From an uncultured Burkholderiales bacterium (GTDB lineage: Bacteria; Pseudomonadota; Gammaproteobacteria; Burkholderiales; Burkholderiaceae_E), in the NCBI GenBank assembly GCA_902826305.1, contig CADEEH010000047.1:1-32858 (forward strand): a DNA stretch of 32,858 nt, in the 5' to 3' direction. The translations under genes were made by a program, and so were the position numbers. This document shows positions 19,220-25,476 of this stretch, piece by piece; within the stretch, counting starts at the first letter, position 1, and each line of letters begins with the position of its first letter. The notes under the pieces were generated by a model. It saw only the letters and a list, made by a program, of their open reading frames with translations. It had not been told where the DNA came from and made no database searches.

Positions 19220-20004
19220 CGGAGTCCTCGCAGGCGTCGCTGCTCGTCGACATCGTGGGCGACCCGGTCGCGCACGTACGTCGGCGCGGCCGCCGCGGCG
19301 GCGACGTACCGGCCCTGACGCCAGCGCGACCATCCAATACGGGCGATCAGCGCCGCATCGGGGCGCACGACATCGCATGGTCGAGCGGCATGGATCGCCT
19401 GCCACGCCGCCAGCGCCGGATAGCGCTCGAACCCGTCGCCGGCGACACACGCGTCGACGGGTGTCGTCGAGGCATCGAAAAACACACAGGCCGATTCCGG
19501 CGCGGCGACGACGGGCTCCGCCGGCGTCGTGATGCCGCCCGATGCATCGACGTCGTAGACGGCGTGATACACCTCACCCATCCGCGCGTCGGCGGCAACG
19601 AACACGCGGCACGAACCGCCAGGGCCGGCGGCCTGCAACGCCATCGCCTCGAGCGCACCGACCGGCACCACCGGGCGGTCGACGCCCCACGCCAGCCCCT
19701 GCACGACCGCGCAGCCGATACGAACGCCGGTGAACGACCCGGGCCCGACGTCCAGCGCGAACGCGTCGATCTCGGTCAGGGTGATCCCACGGCCCTTGAG
19801 CAGGCCGTCGATCAAGCCGAGCACGATCTCGGAAGCGGTGATCGCCGGGGCATCGGCGGCCGAGTCGATCTCGATCGAGCCGCCGCTGGCAGTCAGCAAC
19901 GCGACCGAGCAGGCACTTCCTGAGGTCGACACCGCGAGCAGATGACCACCGGCCACGCTGTCGCTGCCGGCGTCCGATCGCTGATTCGAATCACCGGACC
20001 CCAT
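19216..20004 (-). CDS. tsaB: tRNA t6A37 threonylcarbamoyl adaptor protein TsaB
   Basis: TsaB is an inactive ASKHA-fold paralogue of TsaD and scaffolds the TsaD/TsaE complex that makes t6A at position 37 of ANN-decoding tRNAs. The 262-residue protein has the N-terminal HLLAVSTSGSACSVALL strand and the family signature DVGPGSFTGVRIG, followed by AWGVDRPVVPVGALEAMA. Before the fold there are about 20 extra polar residues (MGSGDSNQRSDAGSDSVAGG), so a later start is possible, but none is obvious. It heads the tsaB-rimI-udg cluster, coupled to rimI by an ATGA overlap. Confidence 0.93.
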   Translation of the reverse strand: MGSGDSNQRSDAGSDSVAGGHLLAVSTSGSACSVALLTASGGSIEIDSAADAPAITASEIVLGLIDGLLKGRGITLTEIDAFALDVGPGSFTGVRIGCAVVQGLAWGVDRPVVPVGALEAMALQAAGPGGSCRVFVAADARMGEVYHAVYDVDASGGITTPAEPVVAAPESACVFFDASTTPVDACVAGDGFERYPALAAWQAIHAARPCDVVRPDAALIARIGWSRWRQGRYVAAAAAAPTYVRDRVAHDVDEQRRLRGLR

Positions 20005-20010
20005 CGGAGC

Positions 20011-20026
20011 GCATTGTAGTCAATGC
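20011..20026 (-). promoter_or_regulatory. tsaB -10-like TACAAT inside an inverted repeat
   Basis: On the minus strand TACAAT (20018 to 20013, five of six) lies 8 nt before the tsaB ATG. It is embedded in the inverted repeat GCATTG-TAGT-CAATGC (6-bp arms, 4-nt spacer), which could be an operator. No clear -35 is seen. Confidence 0.35.
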
Positions 20027-20055
20027 GCTGCGGCGACCGCCGATGCGATCGGGGT

Positions 20056-20421
20056 TCAGTCGCCGCGATGCCGCGCTTCGCGGACCTGCCGCCGGAGCAG
20101 CTGCCGTTCCTCGGGCGACAGGCGGTTGGGCGCGCCCGACCAGCCGTCGGCCTGGACCGGGCCCGGATCGCCCGCCGCCTCCCGGCCACCCGCGCGCGAT
20201 CGCGCATCGCGCAACTGGTCGCGCAGTTCGTGACGCAACCGCTGCCGCTCCTCGGCATCGGGCCGGCCCGCAGCGGACTGGGCATGGGCACCGGCGGATG
20301 CACCGATCAGCGACAACCACACGGCCGCGAGGAGCAGCGATCGGGCATGATGGCGTGTCGACCCGCACCAGCGACGGGTGTCGCGGTCGGGCAGATGCGC
20401 CGGATCGGGTGTATTGGCCAC
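20056..20421 (-). CDS. Small exported protein of unknown function
   Basis: I do not recognise a named family. The 121-residue product (GTG start at 20421; a TTG three bases earlier is also possible) has a basic N-region, a hydrophobic core LLLAAVWLSLIGASAG and a likely signal-peptidase site after AHA (residues about 44-46). The mature part is highly charged and probably helical, with two related blocks: EERQRLRHELRDQLRD and LSPEERQLLRRQVREARH. The second block matches a style seen in small hypothetical proteins of betaproteobacteria, as far as I recall. A TAGAAT hexamer lies exactly 6 nt before the GTG. It precedes tsaB by about 50 bp on the same strand. The long N-region is a weak point. Confidence 0.6.
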   Translation of the reverse strand: MANTPDPAHLPDRDTRRWCGSTRHHARSLLLAAVWLSLIGASAGAHAQSAAGRPDAEERQRLRHELRDQLRDARSRAGGREAAGDPGPVQADGWSGAPNRLSPEERQLLRRQVREARHRGD

Positions 20422-20427
20422 CAACGG

Positions 20428-20433
20428 ATTCTA
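20428..20433 (-). promoter_or_regulatory. -10-like TAGAAT, 6 nt before the small exported protein GTG
   Basis: On the minus strand TAGAAT is followed by CCGTTG and then GTG, the same geometry as at hpnC and alr. It supports the GTG start and the reality of the gene. No -35 match is evident. Confidence 0.4.
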
Positions 20434-20540
20434 GGACCCGGCCCGGTCGCATGCCGGACCGACACCGTAAGGCGTGTAACAATGGGTAACTCGCAACGGT
20501 GGGCGGAACGAGTGCCGGTCGCCCCGGGGCGGGCCATCGC

Positions 20541-20546
20541 TATCAT
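20541..20546 (+). promoter_or_regulatory. -10-like TATCAT, 7 nt before the response-regulator start
   Basis: TATCAT (five of six) is followed by seven bases and the ATG at 20554. There is no Shine-Dalgarno sequence in the gap and no recognisable -35. Confidence 0.35.
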
Positions 20547-20553
20547 TGCCGCC

Positions 20554-21273
20554 ATGAGTGTGTCCGGACGTCACCTGCTGATCGTCGACGACGATCCCAA
20601 ATTGCGCGACCTGTTGCGCAGGTACCTCACCGACAACCAGTTCGAGGTCAGCGTGGCGCAGGACGCGCCGTCGATGAACCGCCTGATGCAGCGCGAGCCG
20701 TTCGACCTGATCGTCCTCGACCTGATGCTGCCCGGGGAAGACGGCCTGGCGATCGTGCGCCGGTTGCGGGCCGCCAACGACGCCACGCCGGTGATCATGC
20801 TGACGGCCAAGGGGGACGACGTCGACCGGATCGTCGGCCTGGAGATGGGAGCCGACGACTACATCGCCAAGCCGTTCAATCCGCGCGAACTGCTCGCGCG
20901 GGTCAATGCGGTGCTGCGCCGCCGGCAGCCCGGGGACACCCCCGGTGCCCCGTCGAGCGAAGCGGCCGAAGTGTCGTTCGGCCCGTTCGTGCTGAACCTC
21001 GGGACACGTGCGCTGAGCCGCAGCGGCGCACCAGTGCCGCTGACCAGCGGCGAGTTCGCCGTGCTCAAGGTCTTCGCACGCCATCCGAAGGTGCCGCTGT
21101 CGCGCGAGAAGCTGATGGCGCTGGCCCGCGGTCGCGAGTACGGTGCGTTCGATCGCAGCCTCGATGTCCAGATCTCCCGGTTGCGCAAGCTGATCGAGGA
21201 CGATCCGCAGCATCCGCGTTTCATACAGACCGTCTGGGGGGTCGGCTACGTCTTCATCCCCGACGGCAATTGA
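20554..21273 (+). CDS. ompR: OmpR-family response regulator
   Basis: This is a 239-residue two-component response regulator. The receiver domain (residues about 7-120) has the acidic pair in IVDDDPKLRD, the phospho-acceptor Asp56 in LIVLDLMLPGEDG, and the lysine in YIAKPFNPREL. The C-terminal winged-helix DNA-binding domain of OmpR/PhoB type ends in IQTVWGVGYVFIPDGN. LMALARGREYGAFDRSLDVQISRLRKLIEDDP is close to true OmpR, so osmolarity/envelope control is likely. The open frame extends upstream to 20023, but the receiver begins at MSVSGRHLLIVDDD. The histidine kinase gene follows after 46 bp. Confidence 0.92.
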   Translation: MSVSGRHLLIVDDDPKLRDLLRRYLTDNQFEVSVAQDAPSMNRLMQREPFDLIVLDLMLPGEDGLAIVRRLRAANDATPVIMLTAKGDDVDRIVGLEMGADDYIAKPFNPRELLARVNAVLRRRQPGDTPGAPSSEAAEVSFGPFVLNLGTRALSRSGAPVPLTSGEFAVLKVFARHPKVPLSREKLMALARGREYGAFDRSLDVQISRLRKLIEDDPQHPRFIQTVWGVGYVFIPDGN

Positions 21274-21322
21274 CCGGGCCGGCGCACCGGTCCGTGCCGC
21301 CGGGCCCGACGTCCGGCCGGTG

Positions 21323-22699
21323 ATGCGCGTCAGCCTGTTCTGGCGCACCTTCCTGCTGCTCGCGGCGCTGATCATCGCGAGCCTGGTGGCGACGCTGCTG
21401 GTGCAGAGGGTGCTCGAGAAGGCGCCGCCCGAGCAGCGGCTCGCCTGGGAGGTTGCCTCGGTGGTCAACCTGACCCGCTCGGCGCTGGTGAGCGCGATCG
21501 GCGAGCGGCGTCTGTTCCTGTTGTCGGAGTTGAACCGCGAGGAGGGAGTGCGGGTCTTCCTGCTCGAGGGCGGTGACCGGATCGAGGAACTGCCGGCATT
21601 CGGCCGGCTGCGCAGCCTGCAGAGCTCGCTGCAGACCCTGCTCGGGCCGCAGACGCGCGTGGCCGCCCGGGTCAACGGCGAGGAGGGATTGTGGGTCAGC
21701 TTCGACATCGACGGCGACGGCTACTGGCTGGTCCTTCCGCGCGAGCGGCTGGAGCGACAGGCCGGCACCAGCGTCTGGCTGATCGCGGCGATCGCCCTCG
21801 GACTGTCGCTGCTGGGCGCGGTGCTGATCAGCCGGCTGGTCAACCGGCCGCTGGCGATCCTGAGCCGGGCGATCGACCGCCTCAGCCGTGGGCTGCGTCC
21901 ACCGCGGCTGCGCGAGGACCTCGCCTCCGAACTCGCGCAGGTCAACCGCCGCTTCAACCGGCTCGCGATCGACCTGGAGTCGCTCGAATCGGACCGCGCG
22001 GTCGCGCTGGCCGGCATCTCACACGACATCCGCACACCGCTGACCCGGCTGCGGATGGAGATCGAACTGAGCGGGCTCGACGACAGCGACAAGTCGTCGA
22101 TGAGCGAGGAGATCGAGCGGATCGACCGGATCGTCGGCCAGTTCCTCGAGTTCGGTCGCAGCGGGCAGGCGGTGACGGCCACCGATGTCGACGTCGGCGG
22201 GATCATCGACAACGTCCAGTCGACCTATCGCGCCGCGATCGCCGCCGGTGAACTGGCGCTGTCGATCGACGTCGCGCCGGGCCTGCGCTGGCGAGGCGCG
22301 CCGCTGGACCTGACGCGGATCGTGTCCAATCTGGTCGAGAACGCCCTGCGCCACGCCCGACCGGCGGACGGCTCGGCGGCGCGGGTGCGGATCGCCGCGG
22401 TGCGTGTCCGTGAAGGCCTGTCCCTGGTGATCGAGGATCGCGGGCCCGGGGTGCCGGAGGAACAGTTCGAACGGCTGCTCAGGCCGTTCACCCGGCTCGA
22501 CAGCGAGCGGGGTGTGCGCGCCGGCGGCTCGGGCCTGGGACTGGCGATCGTGGCCCGGCTCGCGCGCCGATACGGAGGAGAATGCCGGTTGCAGCAGGCC
22601 GAGCCGCACGGCCTGCGCGTCGAACTGGATCTTCCGGACGCGGCGGAGCCGCCACCGGAGGCCCCGGCACCCCACGGTCCGGCCGGCGCCATAGCCTGA
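21323..22699 (+). CDS. EnvZ-like sensor histidine kinase
   Basis: This 458-residue membrane kinase is the partner of the regulator just upstream. TM1 is at residues about 8-28, a periplasmic domain of about 120 residues follows, and TM2 is at about 151-171, then a HAMP linker. The dimerisation box holds His234 in AGISHDIRTPLTRLRMEIE. The ATPase domain has the N box with Asn340 (NLVENALRHA), G1 EDRGPGVP and G2 GSGLGLAI. A GTG directly before the ATG (21320) could also serve as start. The C-terminus is a proline/alanine-rich tail. It resembles EnvZ/RisS-type kinases; the stimulus is not evident. Confidence 0.92.
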   Translation: MRVSLFWRTFLLLAALIIASLVATLLVQRVLEKAPPEQRLAWEVASVVNLTRSALVSAIGERRLFLLSELNREEGVRVFLLEGGDRIEELPAFGRLRSLQSSLQTLLGPQTRVAARVNGEEGLWVSFDIDGDGYWLVLPRERLERQAGTSVWLIAAIALGLSLLGAVLISRLVNRPLAILSRAIDRLSRGLRPPRLREDLASELAQVNRRFNRLAIDLESLESDRAVALAGISHDIRTPLTRLRMEIELSGLDDSDKSSMSEEIERIDRIVGQFLEFGRSGQAVTATDVDVGGIIDNVQSTYRAAIAAGELALSIDVAPGLRWRGAPLDLTRIVSNLVENALRHARPADGSAARVRIAAVRVREGLSLVIEDRGPGVPEEQFERLLRPFTRLDSERGVRAGGSGLGLAIVARLARRYGGECRLQQAEPHGLRVELDLPDAAEPPPEAPAPHGPAGAIA

Positions 22700-22710
22700 G
22701 CCAATCAATC

Positions 22711-22756
22711 GGATTCAAATCCCCAATTGGGCGAGGTTATCGGCGACGACTAGAAT
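22711..22756 (+). promoter_or_regulatory. Rubrerythrin operon promoter region with two palindromes
   Basis: A -10-like TAGAAT lies at 22751-22756, giving a leader of about 70 nt. Upstream, in an AT-rich patch, are two adjoining palindromes, GGATT-CA-AATCC (22711-22722) and CCCAATTGGG (22722-22731); the second reaches the expected -35 position, where no good hexamer is found. They look like binding sites for an activator or redox sensor, but match no operator I can name. Confidence 0.4.
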
Positions 22757-22832
22757 CGAGACGCGACGCGGCGTGAATCCGCGGAGTTCGCGTCGGTCCA
22801 GATCGTTCTGCAACCCGTGAAGGAGGATAGGC

Positions 22833-23252
22833 ATGCCGAGTCTGAAGGGCACCAAGACGCACGACAACTTGAAGGCTGCGTTCGCCGGCGAGAGCCAGGC
22901 CAATCGCCGCTACCTGTATTTCGCCAACAAGGCCGACGTCGAGGGTCATCCGGAAGTGGCGACGCTGTTCCGTTCGACCGCCGAAGGCGAGACCGGTCAC
23001 GCCCATGGGCACCTGGACTACCTGGCCCAGGTCGGCGATCCGGCGACCGACCTGCCGATCGGACCGTCGTCGTTGAACCTGAAGGCCGCGGTTGCCGGTG
23101 AGACTCACGAGTACACCGACATGTACCCGGGCATGGCGAAGACCGCCCGCGGCGAGGGTTTCGACGAGATCGCCGACTGGTTCGAGACGCTCGCCAAAGC
23201 CGAGCGCTCACACGCCAACAAGTTCGCCAAGGCGCTCGAGACGTTGTCCTGA
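22833..23252 (+). CDS. Rubrerythrin-family diiron protein (no rubredoxin domain)
   Basis: This is a 139-residue ferritin-like four-helix protein of the rubrerythrin family, whose known members reduce hydrogen peroxide. All diiron ligands of classical rubrerythrin can be placed: Glu20, Glu53 and His56 (EGETGH), Glu90 and Glu93 (GETHEY), and Glu124 with His127 (AERSH). The C-terminal rubredoxin domain that normally delivers electrons is absent, so a separate donor is needed. The Shine-Dalgarno AAGGAGG is the strongest in the window, 8 nt before the ATG, suggesting high expression. It is followed by the Fe-S oxidoreductase and DUF3501 genes, which could be its electron path. Confidence 0.93.
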   Translation: MPSLKGTKTHDNLKAAFAGESQANRRYLYFANKADVEGHPEVATLFRSTAEGETGHAHGHLDYLAQVGDPATDLPIGPSSLNLKAAVAGETHEYTDMYPGMAKTARGEGFDEIADWFETLAKAERSHANKFAKALETLS

Positions 23253-23269
23253 GCGAACGCGACCGGCTG

Positions 23270-23288
23270 CCGCCGCGGACGGCGGTTT
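23270..23288 (+). terminator. Possible attenuating hairpin after rubrerythrin
   Basis: CCGCC and GGCGG form a 5-bp stem with a 6-nt loop, followed by TTT, about 17 nt after the rubrerythrin stop. The short stem and T-tract suggest partial termination at most, which would leave rubrerythrin mRNA in excess over the downstream genes. Confidence 0.35.
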
Positions 23289-23302
23289 GCCGCGTCGCCG
23301 GT

Positions 23303-23328
23303 GGCGGGGACCCGACGAGGGCCCCGCC
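23303..23328 (+). other. Strong intercistronic stem-loop
   Basis: GGCGGGG-(A)-CCC pairs with GGG-CCCCGCC: ten base pairs with one bulged A and a 5-nt loop. No T-run follows. It lies between rubrerythrin and the Fe-S protein gene and could block 3' exonucleases, protecting the rubrerythrin message. Confidence 0.5.
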
Positions 23329-23410
23329 CTGTTGATGCGGATCTCGGCATTCCGGCTTTTCGCGATCAGCCGATCCGCCTTCTTCTTTCGCATCCATCGA
23401 GGTCCGACCG

Positions 23411-24757
23411 ATGACGGTTCGAGAGGGTTCGCTCGACGCGCCGACCAGGCATCCGATCGCCTGGCGCGACCCTGCGTTCTACGACGAGGCGGCCTGCAAC
23501 GCCGAACTCGAGCGGGTGTTCGACATCTGTCACGGCTGTCGCCGCTGCGTCAGCCTGTGCAACGCGTTCCCGACCCTGTTCGACCTGGTCGACGAGAGCA
23601 GCACGATGGAGGTCGACGGCGTCGCCAAGAGCGACTACACGAAGGTCGTCGACCAGTGTTATCTGTGCGACGTCTGCTTCATGACGAAATGCCCGTACGT
23701 GCCGCCCCACGAGTGGGATCTCGATTTCCCGCACCTGATGCTGCGCGCGAAGGCGATCCAGTTCCGGCAGGGCACACCGACGAAGTTCCGCGATTCGACG
23801 CTGTCGTCGACCGATCGCAACGGCAAACTGGCGACGATTCCGGTCGTGGTGCACGCGGTCAACGCCGCCAGCCGCTCGCCGTCGCTGCGCAAACTCGGCG
23901 AACGTGCGATCGGGGTGCATCACGATGCGTGGTTGCCGACCTTCACCAGCCCGACATTCCGCAAGCAGGCGCCGGACTCGGCGCCGCACCCGGTCAGGGA
24001 CGGGAAACACACGCCGGGCAAGGTGGTCGTGTTCTCGACCTGTTATGTGAACTACAACGAGCCCGGCATCGGCCTGGACCTGCTGAAGATCCTCGACCAC
24101 AACCGGATTCCGTACACGCTGATGCGGCAGGAGTCGTGCTGCGGCATGCCCAAGCTGGAACTCGGCGACCTGGAAGCGGTGGCACAATTGAAGGCGAAGA
24201 ACATCCCGCCGCTGGCCGAACTCGCGCGCGCCGGCCACGCGATCCTGACGCCGATCCCGTCGTGCACGCTGATGTACAAGCAGGAACTGCCGCTGATGTT
24301 CCCCGAGGACGAGGACGTCAAGGCGGTGCAGGACGCGATGTTCGACCCGTTCGAGTACCTGGCGCTGCGTGCCCGCGACGGTCTGCTGCAGACGACGTTC
24401 ACCAAGCCGCTGGGCAACGTGTCGTATCACATCGCCTGTCACCTGCGGGTGCAGAACGTCGGCCAGAAGACCCGCGAGATGCTCGAGAAGGTCCCCGGCA
24501 CGCAGGTGAACACGATCGAGCGCTGCTCGGGCCACGCCGGCACCTGGGGCGTCAAGAAGGAGTTCCACGAGATCGCGCTGAAGATCGGCCGCCCGGTCGC
24601 CCGCCAGATGGGCGAACATCCGGCAGGCAGCCTGGACTGGATCGCTTCGGATTGCCAGCTCGGCAACCATCACATCGAGCAGGGCATGGGTGCGGCCGCC
24701 GAGGGCAAGCTCGCACACCCGCTGACCCTGCTGCGGATCGCATACGGGTTGAGCTGA
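23411..24757 (+). CDS. (Fe-S)-binding oxidoreductase with CCG domains (GlpC/HdrB-like)
   Basis: This 448-residue cytosolic redox protein has two N-terminal 4Fe-4S motifs, Cys40/43/46/50 (CHGCRRCVSLC) and Cys83/86/89/94, as in GlpC and heterodisulfide-reductase-like subunits. The first cysteine-rich (CCG) domain is complete: Cys211, CCG at 243-245, and Cys285 in PSC. The second is degenerate: Cys343, CSG in place of CCG at 372-374, and a lone Cys415 (DCQLG). The ATG at 23411 has GAGG 8 nt upstream. It lies between rubrerythrin and DUF3501. GlpC-type proteins pass electrons between flavoproteins and quinones; here the partner is unknown. It is not a glycerol-3-phosphate or glycolate enzyme judging by context. 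Confidence 0.88.
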   Translation: MTVREGSLDAPTRHPIAWRDPAFYDEAACNAELERVFDICHGCRRCVSLCNAFPTLFDLVDESSTMEVDGVAKSDYTKVVDQCYLCDVCFMTKCPYVPPHEWDLDFPHLMLRAKAIQFRQGTPTKFRDSTLSSTDRNGKLATIPVVVHAVNAASRSPSLRKLGERAIGVHHDAWLPTFTSPTFRKQAPDSAPHPVRDGKHTPGKVVVFSTCYVNYNEPGIGLDLLKILDHNRIPYTLMRQESCCGMPKLELGDLEAVAQLKAKNIPPLAELARAGHAILTPIPSCTLMYKQELPLMFPEDEDVKAVQDAMFDPFEYLALRARDGLLQTTFTKPLGNVSYHIACHLRVQNVGQKTREMLEKVPGTQVNTIERCSGHAGTWGVKKEFHEIALKIGRPVARQMGEHPAGSLDWIASDCQLGNHHIEQGMGAAAEGKLAHPLTLLRIAYGLS

Positions 24758-24797
24758 CCCCGCTCACGCGCCCGCCCAAGCACAAGGAGACGACGAC

Positions 24798-25382
24798 ATG
24801 CCGCAGATCGCACGCGAGTCACTGATGACCCTCGAGGCCTACGCCAAGGCGAGAGCCGACTTCCGCCGCCAGGTGATCGAGCACAAGAAGCGCCGGTCGC
24901 TGCGGCTGGGTGACCACCTGACGCTGCTGTTCGAGGACGAGCTGACGGTCCGTTACCAGATCCAGGAGATGTTGCGCATCGAGAAGATCTTCGAGGAGGA
25001 AGGCATCCGCCACGAGATCGATGCCTACGGTCCGCTGGTGCCGGACGGGCGCAACTTCAAGGCGACGATGCTGATCGAATACGAGGACGAGGCCGAACGT
25101 CGCGCCGCACTCGCCCGGCTCAAGGGGATCGAGACCCGGGTCTGGGTGCAGGTCGACGGATCGCCGAAGGTCTATGCAATCGCCGACGAGGACATGGAGC
25201 GCGAGAACGAGGAGAAGACGTCCTCGGTGCACTTCCTGCGCTTCGAACTCGACGAAGCCGCCGCGGGTGCCCTGAAGCGTGGTGCGGCGATCGGCATCGG
25301 TGTCGACCACCCGCGCTACACCGTCGCGGCGGCGCCGGTCGACGCCGGCCTGCGCGCCGCGCTGCTCGCCGATCTCGCGTGA
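24798..25382 (+). CDS. DUF3501 family protein
   Basis: This is a 194-residue soluble protein without signal peptide or membrane segment. I place it in DUF3501 from its N-terminus (LTLEAY-like LMTLEAYAKARADFR, then KKRRSLRLGDHLTLLFEDELTVRYQIQEMLRIEK) and its usual neighbours. It is rich in Glu/Arg; the middle resembles a mixed alpha/beta fold ending in VHFLRFEL. No catalytic motif or cysteine cluster is visible. AAGGAG sits about 8 nt before the ATG. It is the last gene of the rubrerythrin operon, 40 bp after the Fe-S protein, and its stop codon abuts a large hairpin. No function is established to my knowledge. Confidence 0.85.
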   Translation: MPQIARESLMTLEAYAKARADFRRQVIEHKKRRSLRLGDHLTLLFEDELTVRYQIQEMLRIEKIFEEEGIRHEIDAYGPLVPDGRNFKATMLIEYEDEAERRAALARLKGIETRVWVQVDGSPKVYAIADEDMERENEEKTSSVHFLRFELDEAAAGALKRGAAIGIGVDHPRYTVAAAPVDAGLRAALLADLA

Positions 25383-25416
25383 GGCCGGCGGGCGGCGGAT
25401 TGCCGCCGCCCCGGCC
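25383..25416. terminator. Large GC hairpin abutting the DUF3501 stop codon
   Basis: GGCCGG-(CG)-GGCGGCGG pairs with CCGCCGCC-CCGGCC around an ATTG loop: 14 base pairs with a 2-nt bulge, beginning at the first base after the stop codon. It has no T-tract but probably marks the end of the rubrerythrin operon, and lies also downstream of trpB2 on the other strand, so it could serve both. Confidence 0.55.
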
Positions 25417-25476
25417 GACTCAGTCCGATTCAGTCCGACTCAGTCCGACTCAGTCCGACTCAGTCCGACTCAAGCC
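25417..25476. repeat. Decanucleotide tandem repeat (about 6 copies)
   Basis: The unit GACTCAGTCC is repeated in register: copies at 25417, 25427 (GATTCAGTCC), 25437, 25447 and 25457, and a degenerate sixth at 25467 (GACTCAAGCC). Each unit contains the near-palindrome GACT-C-AGTC and one GANTC site. The last copies run into the trpB2 stop codon (25470-25472) and its final codon. It is too short and spacerless for CRISPR. Confidence 0.9.

Noticed and set aside
22722-22731. CCCAATTGGG as a terminator of the histidine kinase gene.
   Set aside because: A 10-bp palindrome without loop or T-run is not a plausible intrinsic terminator; its place near the rubrerythrin -35 fits an operator better.
25417-25476. 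Tandem repeat as a CRISPR array.
   Set aside because: The unit is 10 bp with no spacers and no cas genes are near.
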